From: Scatosoma sp045594025
GTDB taxonomy: Bacteria; Bacillota; Clostridia; Christensenellales; Borkfalkiaceae
Assembly: GCA_045594025.1 (NCBI GenBank)
Contig: JAZNXS010000048.1
Coordinates: 1 to 52,281 of the forward strand
Direction of reading: 5' to 3'
Length of the DNA stretch: 52,281 nucleotides
Below are positions 24,416 to 33,049 of this stretch, piece by piece; within the stretch, counting starts at the first letter, position 1; every line of letters begins with the position of its first letter. The translations under genes and the position numbers were made by a program. Below the pieces are notes generated by a model, which ran no database searches, was not told where the DNA came from, and worked only from the letters and a program-made list of their open reading frames with translations.

Positions 24416-26848
24416 ATGAAAGCACCTTTAAGCTGGTTAAAAGATTACGTAGATATAGATATTTCCGCGCAGGAGCTTGCCGAAAAGCTCTTTTCATGCG
24501 GTTTTGAAGTAGAAGAACTGTCCTACCTCGGTGAAAAGGTCAACCGCGTTGTGGTTGGCGAGGTGAAAGCGCTTACTCCTCATCCTGACAGCGACCATAT
24601 GCAAATTTGCGTAGTGGATTGCGGTGAGGAATACGGCAGAGAATTGCAAATCGTAACGGGGGCTCCCAACGTATACGTGGGCATGAAAACGCCTTGTGCG
24701 TTGGACGGCTCTACCGTTGTGGAAAGCAACCCTGCCATGCTGGAAAAGAATCCCGATGGAATCAAGAAAATCAAGAAAGGCAAGCTTCGCGGCGTGGAAT
24801 CTTTCGGTATGCTTTGTTCGGGTGAAGAGCTTGGCATCAACGACGATTTCTATCCCGGTGCGGAAGTAAACGGCTTGTTAGATTTGGCAAAGGACGCACC
24901 CGTGGGTGAGGATATTAAGAAAATCGTTGGGCTTGACGATTGGATTTTTGATATTTCCATTACGGCAAACCGTCCTGACTGTCAGTGCATTTTGGGTATC
25001 GCGCGCGAAGTAGCGGCGGTTTTGAAAAAGCCTTTGAGAAATCCCGATTTTTCCTATACGGCGCATAAGACGAATGCTGCCCCCGTGAAAGTAGAGGTGT
25101 TGGCGCCCGATCTTTGCCCTCGCTACGTTGGGCATTACGTGGAAAACGTAACGGGTGGCATTTCTCCGGCTTGGATGAGGAAGCGTTTGGCTGTGTCGGG
25201 GATTCGTTCCATCTCTCCTATCGTGGATATCACCAACTTTGTTTTGTTGGAAATGGGACAACCCATGCACGCCTTTGACGCAGATGATATCGGCGGCAGA
25301 ACGATTATCGTAAGAAGAGCAGAAAATGGTGAAAAGATTGTTACGCTCGACGAGAAAGAATTTAGCTTAACGAAGGACAATCTTGTGATTTGCGACGGCA
25401 CGAAGCCGGTAGCACTCGCAGGGATCATGGGTGGCTTGAACAGCGAAATCAAGGCTACGACGAAGAACGTATTCTTCGAATCCGCAAAATTCGCAAGAGA
25501 CAACGTGAGAAAGACGTCCCGTGCGCTGGGGCAGTCCTCGGATTCCTCTTCTCGTTTTGAAAAGGGTGTGGACGCGTACACCAACGGACTTGGCATGGCA
25601 AGAGCGTTGCATTTGATTGAAGAGCTGGGTTGCGGCACTGTAACCGCGCTTTGCGAGGACGTGTGTGCGGCTGACCTTACGCCTCGTATGATGACGGCAA
25701 GTATTGCCAAAATCAACGCTTTGCTCGGTATCACCGTTCCCAACGAAGAAATACTTTCCATTTTGGGAAGATTGAATTTCAAACCCGTCATCGATGGGGA
25801 TTCCCTTACGGTAGAAATTCCCGGTTATCGTGACGACGTAGACGGCTATCCTGATTTAGCGGAAGAAGTTATTCGTATGTACGGTTACGAACATATTATC
25901 CCTACCTTCTTGCAGGCGGCTACGGTAACGGGCGGCGGTCTTACGGACGCGCAAAAGAAAGAATTGCATTTGAAGAACGTTTTGCGTACGCAGGGCTTCT
26001 TGGAGGCGTATAATTATTCTTTCTATTCCCCTAAGGATTTTGATTTAATGAAGCTTAGCGAAGATGCGGAGGAGAGAAACGCAGTGCGCATTCTCAATCC
26101 CATCAGTGAAGAACTTTCCGTTATGCGTACCTTCCTTGCGCCTTCGATGCTCATGAACGCAGTGCGCAATATTCGCCGCGGCAACGACGAGGGTAGAGAG
26201 TTTGAAGTGGCAAACGTTTACGAGCCTCGTAACACAGCGGCAAGCGAACAACCCATCGAAAAGAAACATCTCGTTTTAGGGATTTGGGGCGGCAAGAACG
26301 ACTTCTTTGATATGAAGGGTGCAGTAGAGCATATCGCGGCGCTTTTCCATCTTTCGTTCACCTATGAAAGAGCAAATAAACCCTACCTGCATCCTGGTGT
26401 TTCTGCCGACGTGATTTTGGACGGCAAGGTAGTGGGCTGTATCGGTGAACTCGACCCTGGTATCGCCTCTTCGCTTGGTTTGGATAAGAAAGTATACCTT
26501 GGCGAGCTGGATTTGTCGGCGCTCGAATTAGACGACGCGATCCGTTATCAGAACTTGCCGAAGTTCCCTGCGGTAAAGCGTGATCTTGCGTTGATTGCAG
26601 ATGAAAAACTGACCTGTGCGGAAATCGAAAACGTATTGATGCATTCTTGCAAGTACGTTACGGAAGCGAAACTGTTCGACGTATATCGCGGCGGTCAAGT
26701 GCCTGCAGGTAAAAAGAGTATGGCGTTCACGCTTACGTTTACGCCCGATGCAAACGTGGAAAAGGCGTTCACGCCCGAAACGTTGGACGGCTACGTAAAG
26801 AAGATTCTCGGTAATTTGAAATTTAAGTTGGGTATCGAGCTTAGATAA
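24416..26848 (+). CDS. pheT: Phenylalanyl-tRNA synthetase beta subunit
   Basis: PheT, 810 aa, carries the N-terminal tRNA-binding OB domain (about 40-150, with HPDSDHMQICVVDCG), the B3/B4 editing domain (NFVLLEMGQPMHAFD region), B5 and a C-terminal ferredoxin-fold anticodon-binding domain (FPAVKRDLALIADE). Length and order match bacterial PheT. It is preceded by AGGAGG and its TAA shares one base with the ATG of truB, so pheS-pheT-truB-ribF are likely one transcript under T-box control. Confidence 0.98.
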   Translation: MKAPLSWLKDYVDIDISAQELAEKLFSCGFEVEELSYLGEKVNRVVVGEVKALTPHPDSDHMQICVVDCGEEYGRELQIVTGAPNVYVGMKTPCALDGSTVVESNPAMLEKNPDGIKKIKKGKLRGVESFGMLCSGEELGINDDFYPGAEVNGLLDLAKDAPVGEDIKKIVGLDDWIFDISITANRPDCQCILGIAREVAAVLKKPLRNPDFSYTAHKTNAAPVKVEVLAPDLCPRYVGHYVENVTGGISPAWMRKRLAVSGIRSISPIVDITNFVLLEMGQPMHAFDADDIGGRTIIVRRAENGEKIVTLDEKEFSLTKDNLVICDGTKPVALAGIMGGLNSEIKATTKNVFFESAKFARDNVRKTSRALGQSSDSSSRFEKGVDAYTNGLGMARALHLIEELGCGTVTALCEDVCAADLTPRMMTASIAKINALLGITVPNEEILSILGRLNFKPVIDGDSLTVEIPGYRDDVDGYPDLAEEVIRMYGYEHIIPTFLQAATVTGGGLTDAQKKELHLKNVLRTQGFLEAYNYSFYSPKDFDLMKLSEDAEERNAVRILNPISEELSVMRTFLAPSMLMNAVRNIRRGNDEGREFEVANVYEPRNTAASEQPIEKKHLVLGIWGGKNDFFDMKGAVEHIAALFHLSFTYERANKPYLHPGVSADVILDGKVVGCIGELDPGIASSLGLDKKVYLGELDLSALELDDAIRYQNLPKFPAVKRDLALIADEKLTCAEIENVLMHSCKYVTEAKLFDVYRGGQVPAGKKSMAFTLTFTPDANVEKAFTPETLDGYVKKILGNLKFKLGIELR

Positions 26849-27732
26849 TGAAAAGAGAAAACAAAATTAAAACCTTTGGTTTTTTCAACGTAGATAAACC
26901 GTCCGGGCTGACGTCCGGGACGGTTGTCAATAAGCTGAAATGGCTGTCGGGCGTACCCTGTGGGCATATGGGAACGCTCGATCCGCTTGCAAGCGGTGTG
27001 TTGCCTGTCGGCGTGGGGAATGCCACGCGCCTTTTCGATTACTTTTTGGAAAAGGAAAAGGAGTATATTGCCGAGTTCACGTTTGGGGTGGATTCGGATA
27101 CGTTGGATTCGACGGGAACTCTCGTTTTTGGGGGGCATGTACCTAACGAAAACGATATTATAGGGGTATTGCCTACCTTTTTCGGGGATATTATGCAGGT
27201 GCCGCCGAAGTATAGCGCAAAAAACGTAAACGGCAAACGCGGTTATGATTTGGCAAGGGCGGGCGTTGAGTTCGAGCTTGCACCGAAAAAAGTGCATATC
27301 TACGGCATGGAGCTTTTGGAACGAGTTGAGGGAAAAGCGGATACTTTCCGTATCAAAATCCGTTGCGGCGGCGGTACGTATATCCGTTCGCTTGCAAGGG
27401 ACGTGGCGGCGGCGCTGGGGACGAAAGCGGTCATGAGCGCCCTGCACCGTACAAAAAGCGGTTTGTTTGAGGTGGGTGAAGCGTTGCCTTATGCCTTCTT
27501 TGAGAAAGATCCGTCCGTGGAGGAGTTGGAACGGTATATCATTCCTACGGAAAAGGTATTGCCGTTTGAAAAGTTGCTTTTAAATGCAAAACAGTCGGAA
27601 AAGCTTTTCCATGGACAGTTCGTGCCTGTGGAAAGCAAAGACGGTACGTATAAAATTTATCAGGACGAAAGCTTTTACGGCTTGGCTGAGGTCAAGGACG
27701 GAAAGGCAAAGGCGAAAACGAAATTATGCTAA
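26848..27732 (+). CDS. truB: tRNA pseudouridine-55 synthase
   Basis: TruB converts U55 in the T loop of tRNAs to pseudouridine. The 294-aa protein has the DKPSGLTSGTVVNKLK opening, the catalytic-aspartate segment GHMGTLDPLASGVLPVGVG, and the PPKYSAKNVNGKRGYDLAR and GGTYIRSLARDV motifs. It starts inside the pheT stop and ends 7 nt into ribF. Cotranscription with a PheRS operon differs from the common rbfA-truB-ribF order. Confidence 0.97.
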   Translation: MKRENKIKTFGFFNVDKPSGLTSGTVVNKLKWLSGVPCGHMGTLDPLASGVLPVGVGNATRLFDYFLEKEKEYIAEFTFGVDSDTLDSTGTLVFGGHVPNENDIIGVLPTFFGDIMQVPPKYSAKNVNGKRGYDLARAGVEFELAPKKVHIYGMELLERVEGKADTFRIKIRCGGGTYIRSLARDVAAALGTKAVMSALHRTKSGLFEVGEALPYAFFEKDPSVEELERYIIPTEKVLPFEKLLLNAKQSEKLFHGQFVPVESKDGTYKIYQDESFYGLAEVKDGKAKAKTKLC

Positions 27733-28595
27733 GATTGGTATGGCTGACGAAACAACGGAATAGCGAAAACGGTTTCGCCGTTTTGTTGGGCGGCTTCGAC
27801 GGTTTACACGTTGGGCATCGCCGTCTGTTGGCCTGCGCAAAAAACACCCGTCTTCCCATTGGTGTAATGACCATTATCGGGGGGAAGGAAGAGGATAGCC
27901 TTTTCACGTTTGTAGAAAGGATGGAAATTTTCAAAGCCGCAGGGATAGATTTTGCATTAGAATTGCCTTTTGAGGGAATTAAAGATCTTTCTCCGCAGGC
28001 GTTTTTAAACGCTTTAGAAGAAAGTTGTCAGCCTGCGTTTTTCGTGTGCGGCGATGATTTCCGTTTCGGGGCGAGGGCAGCAGGTACGCCTCAAACTTTA
28101 AAAGAGTATACCCAGGTACGTGTTGAAGTGCAACCGCTTTTGAAGCTCGATGGGGAGAAAGTAAGCTCTCGCCGTATCAAACGGCTGATTCAAGAGGGCG
28201 ACGTAGAAAGGGCGAACAATCTGCTAGGCCATGCGTTTTTTGTTATCGGCGAGGTGTATCGAGACCGCGGCGTTGGGAAGACGTTGGGATTTCCTACCGC
28301 GAATATCCAATATCCCCAAGGCAAATGTGCTCTGAAAAAAGGGGTGTACGAAACGCGCGTCACCGTGGACGGAAAGACTTATAAAGGGATTACAAATTAC
28401 GGCGCAAGGCCGACGTTTGCCGATCAAACCGTGGTAACGGAGACGTATTTGGACGGCTTTTCGGGAGATTTGTACGGACGGAAGCTGAAAGTCGAGTTCG
28501 TGCGATTTTTGCGAGACATTACAAAATTTGAAACGGCGGAAGCGTTAAAACAACAACTGGAAGAAGACATCGGGAGAGTGAGAACAAATGATTAA
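27726..28595 (+). CDS. ribF: Riboflavin kinase / FMN adenylyltransferase
   Basis: The bifunctional enzyme makes FMN and then FAD. The 289-aa protein has an N-terminal nucleotidyltransferase domain (LLGGFDGLHVGHRRLL) and a C-terminal flavokinase domain (KTLGFPTANI, GVYETRV, NYGARPTF). It overlaps truB by 7 nt and the TIM-barrel gene by 8 nt. truB-ribF pairing is a classic Firmicutes arrangement, here fused to pheST instead of rbfA. Confidence 0.97.
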   Translation: MLRLVWLTKQRNSENGFAVLLGGFDGLHVGHRRLLACAKNTRLPIGVMTIIGGKEEDSLFTFVERMEIFKAAGIDFALELPFEGIKDLSPQAFLNALEESCQPAFFVCGDDFRFGARAAGTPQTLKEYTQVRVEVQPLLKLDGEKVSSRRIKRLIQEGDVERANNLLGHAFFVIGEVYRDRGVGKTLGFPTANIQYPQGKCALKKGVYETRVTVDGKTYKGITNYGARPTFADQTVVTETYLDGFSGDLYGRKLKVEFVRFLRDITKFETAEALKQQLEEDIGRVRTND

Positions 28596-29433
28596 ATTCG
28601 GTCCCAGCGGCAACAGCGAAAGCTTTTATGCGGCAGGATTTTCCCACACGGAAGAATCGGCTGTTTTCGTGAAGAAATACGGCTTGGATTGCTTTGAATA
28701 TTCCTTCGGCAGAGGGGTAAGAATGACGGAGGCGAAGGCGATTTCTATCGGGGAAGCTTTTGCGGCAGAAAAGGTGGATATTTCCGTACATGCCCCCTAC
28801 TTTATCAACTTTGCCAACCCTGACGACGAAATGGCGGCGAAGTCCTACGGCTACGTTTTGGACAGTGCAAATGCGTTGAAACTCATGGGAGGCAAGCGCG
28901 TGGTTTTCCATCCTGCGGCGCAAGGCAAAGCGACGAGGGAAGAGGCGGTATCGCTCACGGAAGAACGTTTGAAAATTTTGCGTGATTACATCTATCTTAA
29001 CAACTTGCAGGATTTAATGTTCTGCCCTGAAACGATGGGTAAAATCGCCCAGATCGGCACGGTGGAAGAGGTAACTCGTTTTTGTAAGATTGATCCTGTT
29101 TTCGTGCCGTGTGTGGATTTTGGACACATCAACGCAAGGGAGCAGGGTTCGCTGAAAACGGCGGAGGATTACAAAAGCCGTCTGGAGTATATGATAGCAG
29201 AGCTCGGTTATGAGCGCATGAAACATTTTCACGTGCATTTCTCCAAGATTATGTATTCAGCGAAAGGAGAGATTAAACATTTGACGTTTGAGGACACCGT
29301 GTATGGCCCGGAATTCGAGCCGTTGGCGATTGCCTTGAAAGCGTTGAAATTAGAACCGTACATCGTCAGCGAATCGGCAGGGAAACAAATTGAAGAAGCC
29401 GCTGAAATGAAAAAAATTTACCAAACTTTGTAA
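28588..29433 (+). CDS. Endonuclease IV-like TIM-barrel protein
   Basis: A 281-aa protein of the AP endonuclease 2 (Nfo) superfamily. Metal-ligand segments HAPYFINF, FHPAAQG, CPETMGK, CVDFGHINARE and HFHVHFSK are recognisable. The usual DRHE ligand motif that follows the lysine-rich turn in Nfo is replaced here by a KHLTFEDTVYGPEFEP stretch, so the metal site differs from the E. coli enzyme. It may be an abasic-site endonuclease or a relative with another substrate. It overlaps ribF by 8 nt and closes the pheS operon with a terminator. Confidence 0.85.
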   Translation: MIKFGPSGNSESFYAAGFSHTEESAVFVKKYGLDCFEYSFGRGVRMTEAKAISIGEAFAAEKVDISVHAPYFINFANPDDEMAAKSYGYVLDSANALKLMGGKRVVFHPAAQGKATREEAVSLTEERLKILRDYIYLNNLQDLMFCPETMGKIAQIGTVEEVTRFCKIDPVFVPCVDFGHINAREQGSLKTAEDYKSRLEYMIAELGYERMKHFHVHFSKIMYSAKGEIKHLTFEDTVYGPEFEPLAIALKALKLEPYIVSESAGKQIEEAAEMKKIYQTL

Positions 29434-29438
29434 AAATT

Positions 29439-29462
29439 CCGCCCTTAAGGGCGGTTTTTTTT
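29439..29462 (+). terminator. Terminator of the pheST-truB-ribF operon
   Basis: A perfect palindrome CCGCCCTTAAGGGCGG followed by eight T. Confidence 0.92.
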
Positions 29463-29482
29463 AGGAATATATCGCCGTATAC

Positions 29483-29511
29483 TTGACGAAAGCGGTTTTT
29501 TCTGTTAAAAT
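29483..29511 (+). promoter_or_regulatory. Promoter of the M24 peptidase
   Basis: TTGACG (29483-29488), 17-nt spacer, TAAAAT (29506-29511), 18 nt before the start codon. Confidence 0.85.
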
Positions 29512-29529
29512 AGACGTGAGAGGTGGACC

Positions 29530-30585
29530 ATGGTGTACACGAATGGGAAAAAGGTTTTAGAATTATGCGGCACGGAAGCGGTGTACGTTTCCTGCGAATT
29601 CCTGATGCGTTATATTACGGGATTTGCAGCGGAAAACGGCGCGGTGATCGTGGATAAAAACGGCACGACGCTGTATACCGACAGACGATATATCGAAGCG
29701 GCGGAAAAGCTGTTTAAAGGAACGGACGTAACGCCTACGTTAGAATCGCACAGCGAAGTGTTAAAGCGTTTGGCTGCTTACGAAAGTGTGGGGATTTCTT
29801 TCAACCACACCAGCCATGCGGAGTATCTTGGTTTGGAGAAAGCAGGGATACGCACCGTGAACGTAGACAGTCAGCTTTGCGAAGCGATGATTGTGAAAAA
29901 TGAGTGGGAGCTCTCCTGTATTCAAAAGGCTTGCGAAATCGCGGAAGACGCCTTCAACGAATTGCTTCCTGAAATCAAGGAAGGCATGACGGAAAAGGAA
30001 GTTGCGGCGCTTTTGGAATATAAAATGAGAAAGCTCGGCGCGCACGGTTTGGCCTTTGAAACGATTGTTGGTTTTGGCGCGCACGCGGCAGTACCTCATC
30101 ACGAAACGGGGGATACCAAGCTTTGCTTCGGCGATGAAATTTTGATTGACTTCGGTTGCCGTGTAAACGGCTATTGCTCGGATATCACGCGCACGTTCTT
30201 GTTCGGCGACGACGGCAAGCATGAAGAATTCAAAAAGGCATACGAATGTGTGTTGAAAGCGCACGAGTTGGTGAAAGAGAAGCTCGTATCGGGTATGACG
30301 GGTAAGGAAGCGGACGCGATTGCAAGAGATTATCTTGCGGAAAACGGCTATGGCGAACTGTTTACCCATTCCCTTGGGCACGGAATCGGTCTCAATGTCC
30401 ACGAAGCGCCCTCGCTCAGTTTTAGAGGGGAACAAGCGTTGGTGGACGGCATGGTATTTTCGGATGAACCGGGGGTATACGTTGCTGGTGAGTATGGGAT
30501 CCGTATTGAAGATACGGTAACTTTGAAAAACGGAAAAGTGGTAAGCTTCATGGGTAGAACCAAACGTGAACTTATTATTTTATAA
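29530..30585 (+). CDS. M24-family Xaa-Pro aminopeptidase
   Basis: The 351-aa protein removes N-terminal residues ahead of proline (or splits X-Pro dipeptides). An N-terminal creatinase-like domain (about 1-125) is followed by the pita-bread catalytic domain: the metal ligands are D in LIDFGCRV, D in CSDITRTF, H in HSLGHGIGLNVHE, and the two Glu in DEPGVYV and GIRIEDTV. The ATG lies behind AGAGG with about 6 nt spacing. It has its own promoter. efp follows 38 nt later with no terminator between; pepQ/ypdF-efp is a common Firmicutes pair. Confidence 0.95.
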   Translation: MVYTNGKKVLELCGTEAVYVSCEFLMRYITGFAAENGAVIVDKNGTTLYTDRRYIEAAEKLFKGTDVTPTLESHSEVLKRLAAYESVGISFNHTSHAEYLGLEKAGIRTVNVDSQLCEAMIVKNEWELSCIQKACEIAEDAFNELLPEIKEGMTEKEVAALLEYKMRKLGAHGLAFETIVGFGAHAAVPHHETGDTKLCFGDEILIDFGCRVNGYCSDITRTFLFGDDGKHEEFKKAYECVLKAHELVKEKLVSGMTGKEADAIARDYLAENGYGELFTHSLGHGIGLNVHEAPSLSFRGEQALVDGMVFSDEPGVYVAGEYGIRIEDTVTLKNGKVVSFMGRTKRELIIL

Positions 30586-30623
30586 AAAAGAAAATTTATA
30601 TAAGCATATAAAGGAGAAAAATT

Positions 30624-31187
30624 ATGGCACAGATTTTAGCAGGCGATATTCGTAAGGGCGTAACTTTCGAGTACAAGAGTGGTGTTTACACCGTAACGGA
30701 TTTCCAGCACGTAAAGCCCGGTAAAGGCGCGGCATTCGTTAGAACGACGCTCAAGAACGTTGTTACGGGACAGGTTTTGTCTAACGAAACTTTCAACCCC
30801 ACGACGAAGCTTGAAACGGCGCAGGTAGAAACGAAGAAGATGACATATTCCTACTTCGACGGCGAATTCTACGTATTCGTAGACGAAGAATGGAATCAGG
30901 AAAACCTTACGTTCGATCAGGTAGAAGATGCGCTGAAATATATTAAGGAAAACGACACGGTTACCGTGAAGTTCCTTTACGGCAAGGCGTTCTCCGTTGA
31001 ACCCGAAAACTTCGTTGAACTCAAGGTTATCGAAGCAGAACCCGGCGTTAAAGGTAACACCGCTACCAACGTTATGAAGAACGCAAAGGTAGAAACGGGC
31101 GCTACGATTCAGGTTCCTATGTTCGTAGAAGAAGGCGAAACGATCCGTATCGATACGAGAACGGGCGAATACATGAGCCGCGTATAA
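30624..31187 (+). CDS. efp: Translation elongation factor P
   Basis: EF-P relieves ribosome stalling at polyproline stretches. The 187-aa, three-domain protein starts MAQILAGDIRKGVTFEY; the tip loop KPGKGAAFVRT carries lysine 34, the position modified in other bacteria, and the C-terminal domain ends RIDTRTGEYMSRV. The neighbouring 886-aa protein contains several PP pairs, such as MPPIN, and would be one likely EF-P client (inference). Followed by a terminator. Confidence 0.97.
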   Translation: MAQILAGDIRKGVTFEYKSGVYTVTDFQHVKPGKGAAFVRTTLKNVVTGQVLSNETFNPTTKLETAQVETKKMTYSYFDGEFYVFVDEEWNQENLTFDQVEDALKYIKENDTVTVKFLYGKAFSVEPENFVELKVIEAEPGVKGNTATNVMKNAKVETGATIQVPMFVEEGETIRIDTRTGEYMSRV

Positions 31188-31205
31188 TCGTTTAGAAAAG
31201 AATCG

Positions 31206-31237
31206 ACAGCAGGATTTTTATCCTGCTGTTCGTTTTT
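31206..31237 (+). terminator. Terminator after efp
   Basis: A 10-bp stem ACAGCAGGAT / ATCCTGCTGT with loop TTTT, followed by TCGTTTTT. Confidence 0.9.
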
Positions 31238-31247
31238 GGGGTAACTT

Positions 31248-31685
31248 ATGAAAGCAGTTGTACAAAGAGTAAAGAAAACCACGTTGAGCGTGGACGGCGC
31301 GTTGATTTCCGAAATTCCGTTTGGATTGACGGTCTTTCTCGGCGTGAAAGTCGGCGACACGGAAAAGGAAGCGGCGTATATCGCGAAAAAGATAGCGGGA
31401 CTTCGTATCTTCGAGGATGAAAACGGCAAGATGAATTTATCCGTAAAGGACGTTGGAGGGGAAGTGTTGCTGGTTTCTCAGTTTACGTTGTACGGCGATA
31501 CTTCACATGGAAATAGACCGAGCTTTACGCTTGCCGAACGCCCAGAAAAGGCAGAACCGCTTTACGAATTTGCGGTAAAAGAACTGTCTTCGTATGGCGT
31601 TACAGTCAAGAAAGGCGTGTTTGGCGCGGATATGAAAATCGAACAGTATAATGATGGCCCCGTAACCATTTTATTGGAACCTTAA
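31248..31685 (+). CDS. dtd: D-aminoacyl-tRNA deacylase
   Basis: DTD hydrolyses D-aminoacyl-tRNAs and Gly-tRNA-Ala mischarging, a proofreading step in translation. The 145-aa protein has the usual MKAVVQRVKKTTLSVDG start, the active-site SQFTLYGDTSHGNRPSF segment (containing the usual GNRPSF) and the GPVT cross-subunit motif near the end. It is the last gene before the GT8 cluster and is followed by a long hairpin. Confidence 0.97.
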   Translation: MKAVVQRVKKTTLSVDGALISEIPFGLTVFLGVKVGDTEKEAAYIAKKIAGLRIFEDENGKMNLSVKDVGGEVLLVSQFTLYGDTSHGNRPSFTLAERPEKAEPLYEFAVKELSSYGVTVKKGVFGADMKIEQYNDGPVTILLEP

Positions 31686-31706
31686 CGCGGGAATCCCTTG
31701 ATTTTC

Positions 31707-31759
31707 AAGGACTCTACTCAGGGTAGATAAGCAATTCTACTCTCGGTAGAGTCCTTTTT
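31707..31759 (+). terminator. Terminator of dtd
   Basis: Outer stem AAGGACTCTAC (31707-31717) pairs with GTAGAGTCCTTTTT (31746-31759), enclosing a second, weaker pairing of CTAC/GTAG units. Confidence 0.85.
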
Positions 31760-31814
31760 GCGTGTTGGTAGAGTGCGTAAGCTGGGTAGTAGAGGAAAAA
31801 TATGGGTGTTGAGG

Positions 31815-31843
31815 TTGTCTTTTTAGGGAAGAAAGGATAAAAT
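31815..31843 (+). promoter_or_regulatory. Promoter of the glycosyltransferase cluster
   Basis: TTGTCT (31815-31820), 17-nt spacer, TAAAAT (31838-31843); gives a leader of about 100 nt. Confidence 0.75.
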
Positions 31844-31846
31844 AAG

Positions 31847-31945
31847 CTTGTAAGTAAAAACGAGGGCGGAACCGCTTTATATTCATTACCATAAAGAAGA
31901 GGTTAGCGGCTACGTTTAAAAAGATGAAAATCACTTACAAGGAGA
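31847..31945 (+). promoter_or_regulatory. Structured leader pairing the mRNA 5' end with the ribosome-binding region
   Basis: CTTGTAAGT (31847-31855), at the predicted 5' end, is perfectly complementary to ACTTACAAG (31933-31941), whose last bases start the AAGGAG ribosome-binding site. Between them, GCGG-AA-CCGC and CTTTAT/ATAAAG can form. The arrangement closes the leader into a loop and could hide the ribosome-binding site. No known riboswitch class recognised. Confidence 0.45.
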
Positions 31946-31951
31946 ATAAAG

Positions 31952-33019
31952 ATGACGATTGAAACGAAATTATTAAGAAGAGGTTGGAACGAAGCAAACG
32001 TTCCCCTCGGAACACCGTTGAAAGCGGATAGAGGGGCTTCCAAGGCGAAAGAAAATCAAAAAGGAATGCCAAAAACAAAGAAAGGAGTTGTTCCCATTTT
32101 CTTTGCGACGGACAATAACTATTTACCCTTCCTTTCCATCACGTTAGAATCCATGTGGGAAAATTCTTCGCATGAATACGATTATGAAATTTACGTGTTG
32201 CATTCGGGGGTAAGAGAGGAGTACAAAGAAAAAATACTCCGCTATAATAAGGAAGGCTTTGCGGTATCTTTCGTGGACGTTACGGAAAAGCTGACGCCGA
32301 TTTTAGAACATTTGCATATGCGTGACTATTACACTTGCACCACCTATTTCCGCGTATTTATCGCAGGTATGTTCCCGCAGTACGACAAAGCGATTTACCT
32401 GGATTGCGATACTGTTGTTTTGGGGGATATCAGCGAACTGTATAACTATGATTTAGGGAATAACTTGCTTGGCGGCGCGCCTTGCGAGGGGGTAAACAGC
32501 TTTGATGTGTACAAGCGTTACGTATCCGAGGTAGACGGCTTAAATCCTGATTACTTCTTTAACGCAGGTGTTTTATTGATGAACTTGAAAGGCTTCCGTG
32601 AGGAAGGCTTTTACGAGCAGTTTGCGGCGCTTTTGAAGCGGTATAAGTTTGAAGTTATTCAGGATGAGGATTATCTTAACGTGCTGTGCCAGGACAGAGT
32701 GTTACGTCTTCCCAGGGCATGGAATAAATCTCCCGTTGCGCCCGATTATCTTTCCCGTAAAGATTTGCGTATCGTGCATTATTTGATGACGTGGAAGCCT
32801 TGGCGTTATGACGATATTCCTTACCAGGAATATTTCTGGGAATACGCGCAAAAGACGGAATTTTACGATTTAATCAAAGGCATGAAGGACGCTTCCACTT
32901 TAGAACACGTGGAAAGGGATAGAAACTGCGAGGCGAGTCTTAAAGCGTTGGCACAGCGAGAAATCGAGCGCATCGACGGATATTTTAAGGTGTACGGCAA
33001 GTGCTACGGAAACGTTTAA
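31952..33019 (+). CDS. Glycosyltransferase family 8
   Basis: A 355-aa retaining glycosyltransferase. The nucleotide-sugar and metal-binding DxD is in YLDCDTVVLGD, preceded by the PIFFATDNNYLPFLSITLES motif, and NAGVLLMNL follows. The HYLMTWKPW segment supplies the third metal ligand. There is no transmembrane segment, and the N-terminal 40 residues are basic and unlike other GT8s. With the next two acyltransferase genes it probably modifies a cell-envelope glycolipid or polymer; the exact sugar cannot be predicted. Confidence 0.93.
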   Translation: MTIETKLLRRGWNEANVPLGTPLKADRGASKAKENQKGMPKTKKGVVPIFFATDNNYLPFLSITLESMWENSSHEYDYEIYVLHSGVREEYKEKILRYNKEGFAVSFVDVTEKLTPILEHLHMRDYYTCTTYFRVFIAGMFPQYDKAIYLDCDTVVLGDISELYNYDLGNNLLGGAPCEGVNSFDVYKRYVSEVDGLNPDYFFNAGVLLMNLKGFREEGFYEQFAALLKRYKFEVIQDEDYLNVLCQDRVLRLPRAWNKSPVAPDYLSRKDLRIVHYLMTWKPWRYDDIPYQEYFWEYAQKTEFYDLIKGMKDASTLEHVERDRNCEASLKALAQREIERIDGYFKVYGKCYGNV

Positions 33020-33049
33020 AATAGGCTTTAACCGTAATAGGAGGGTACC

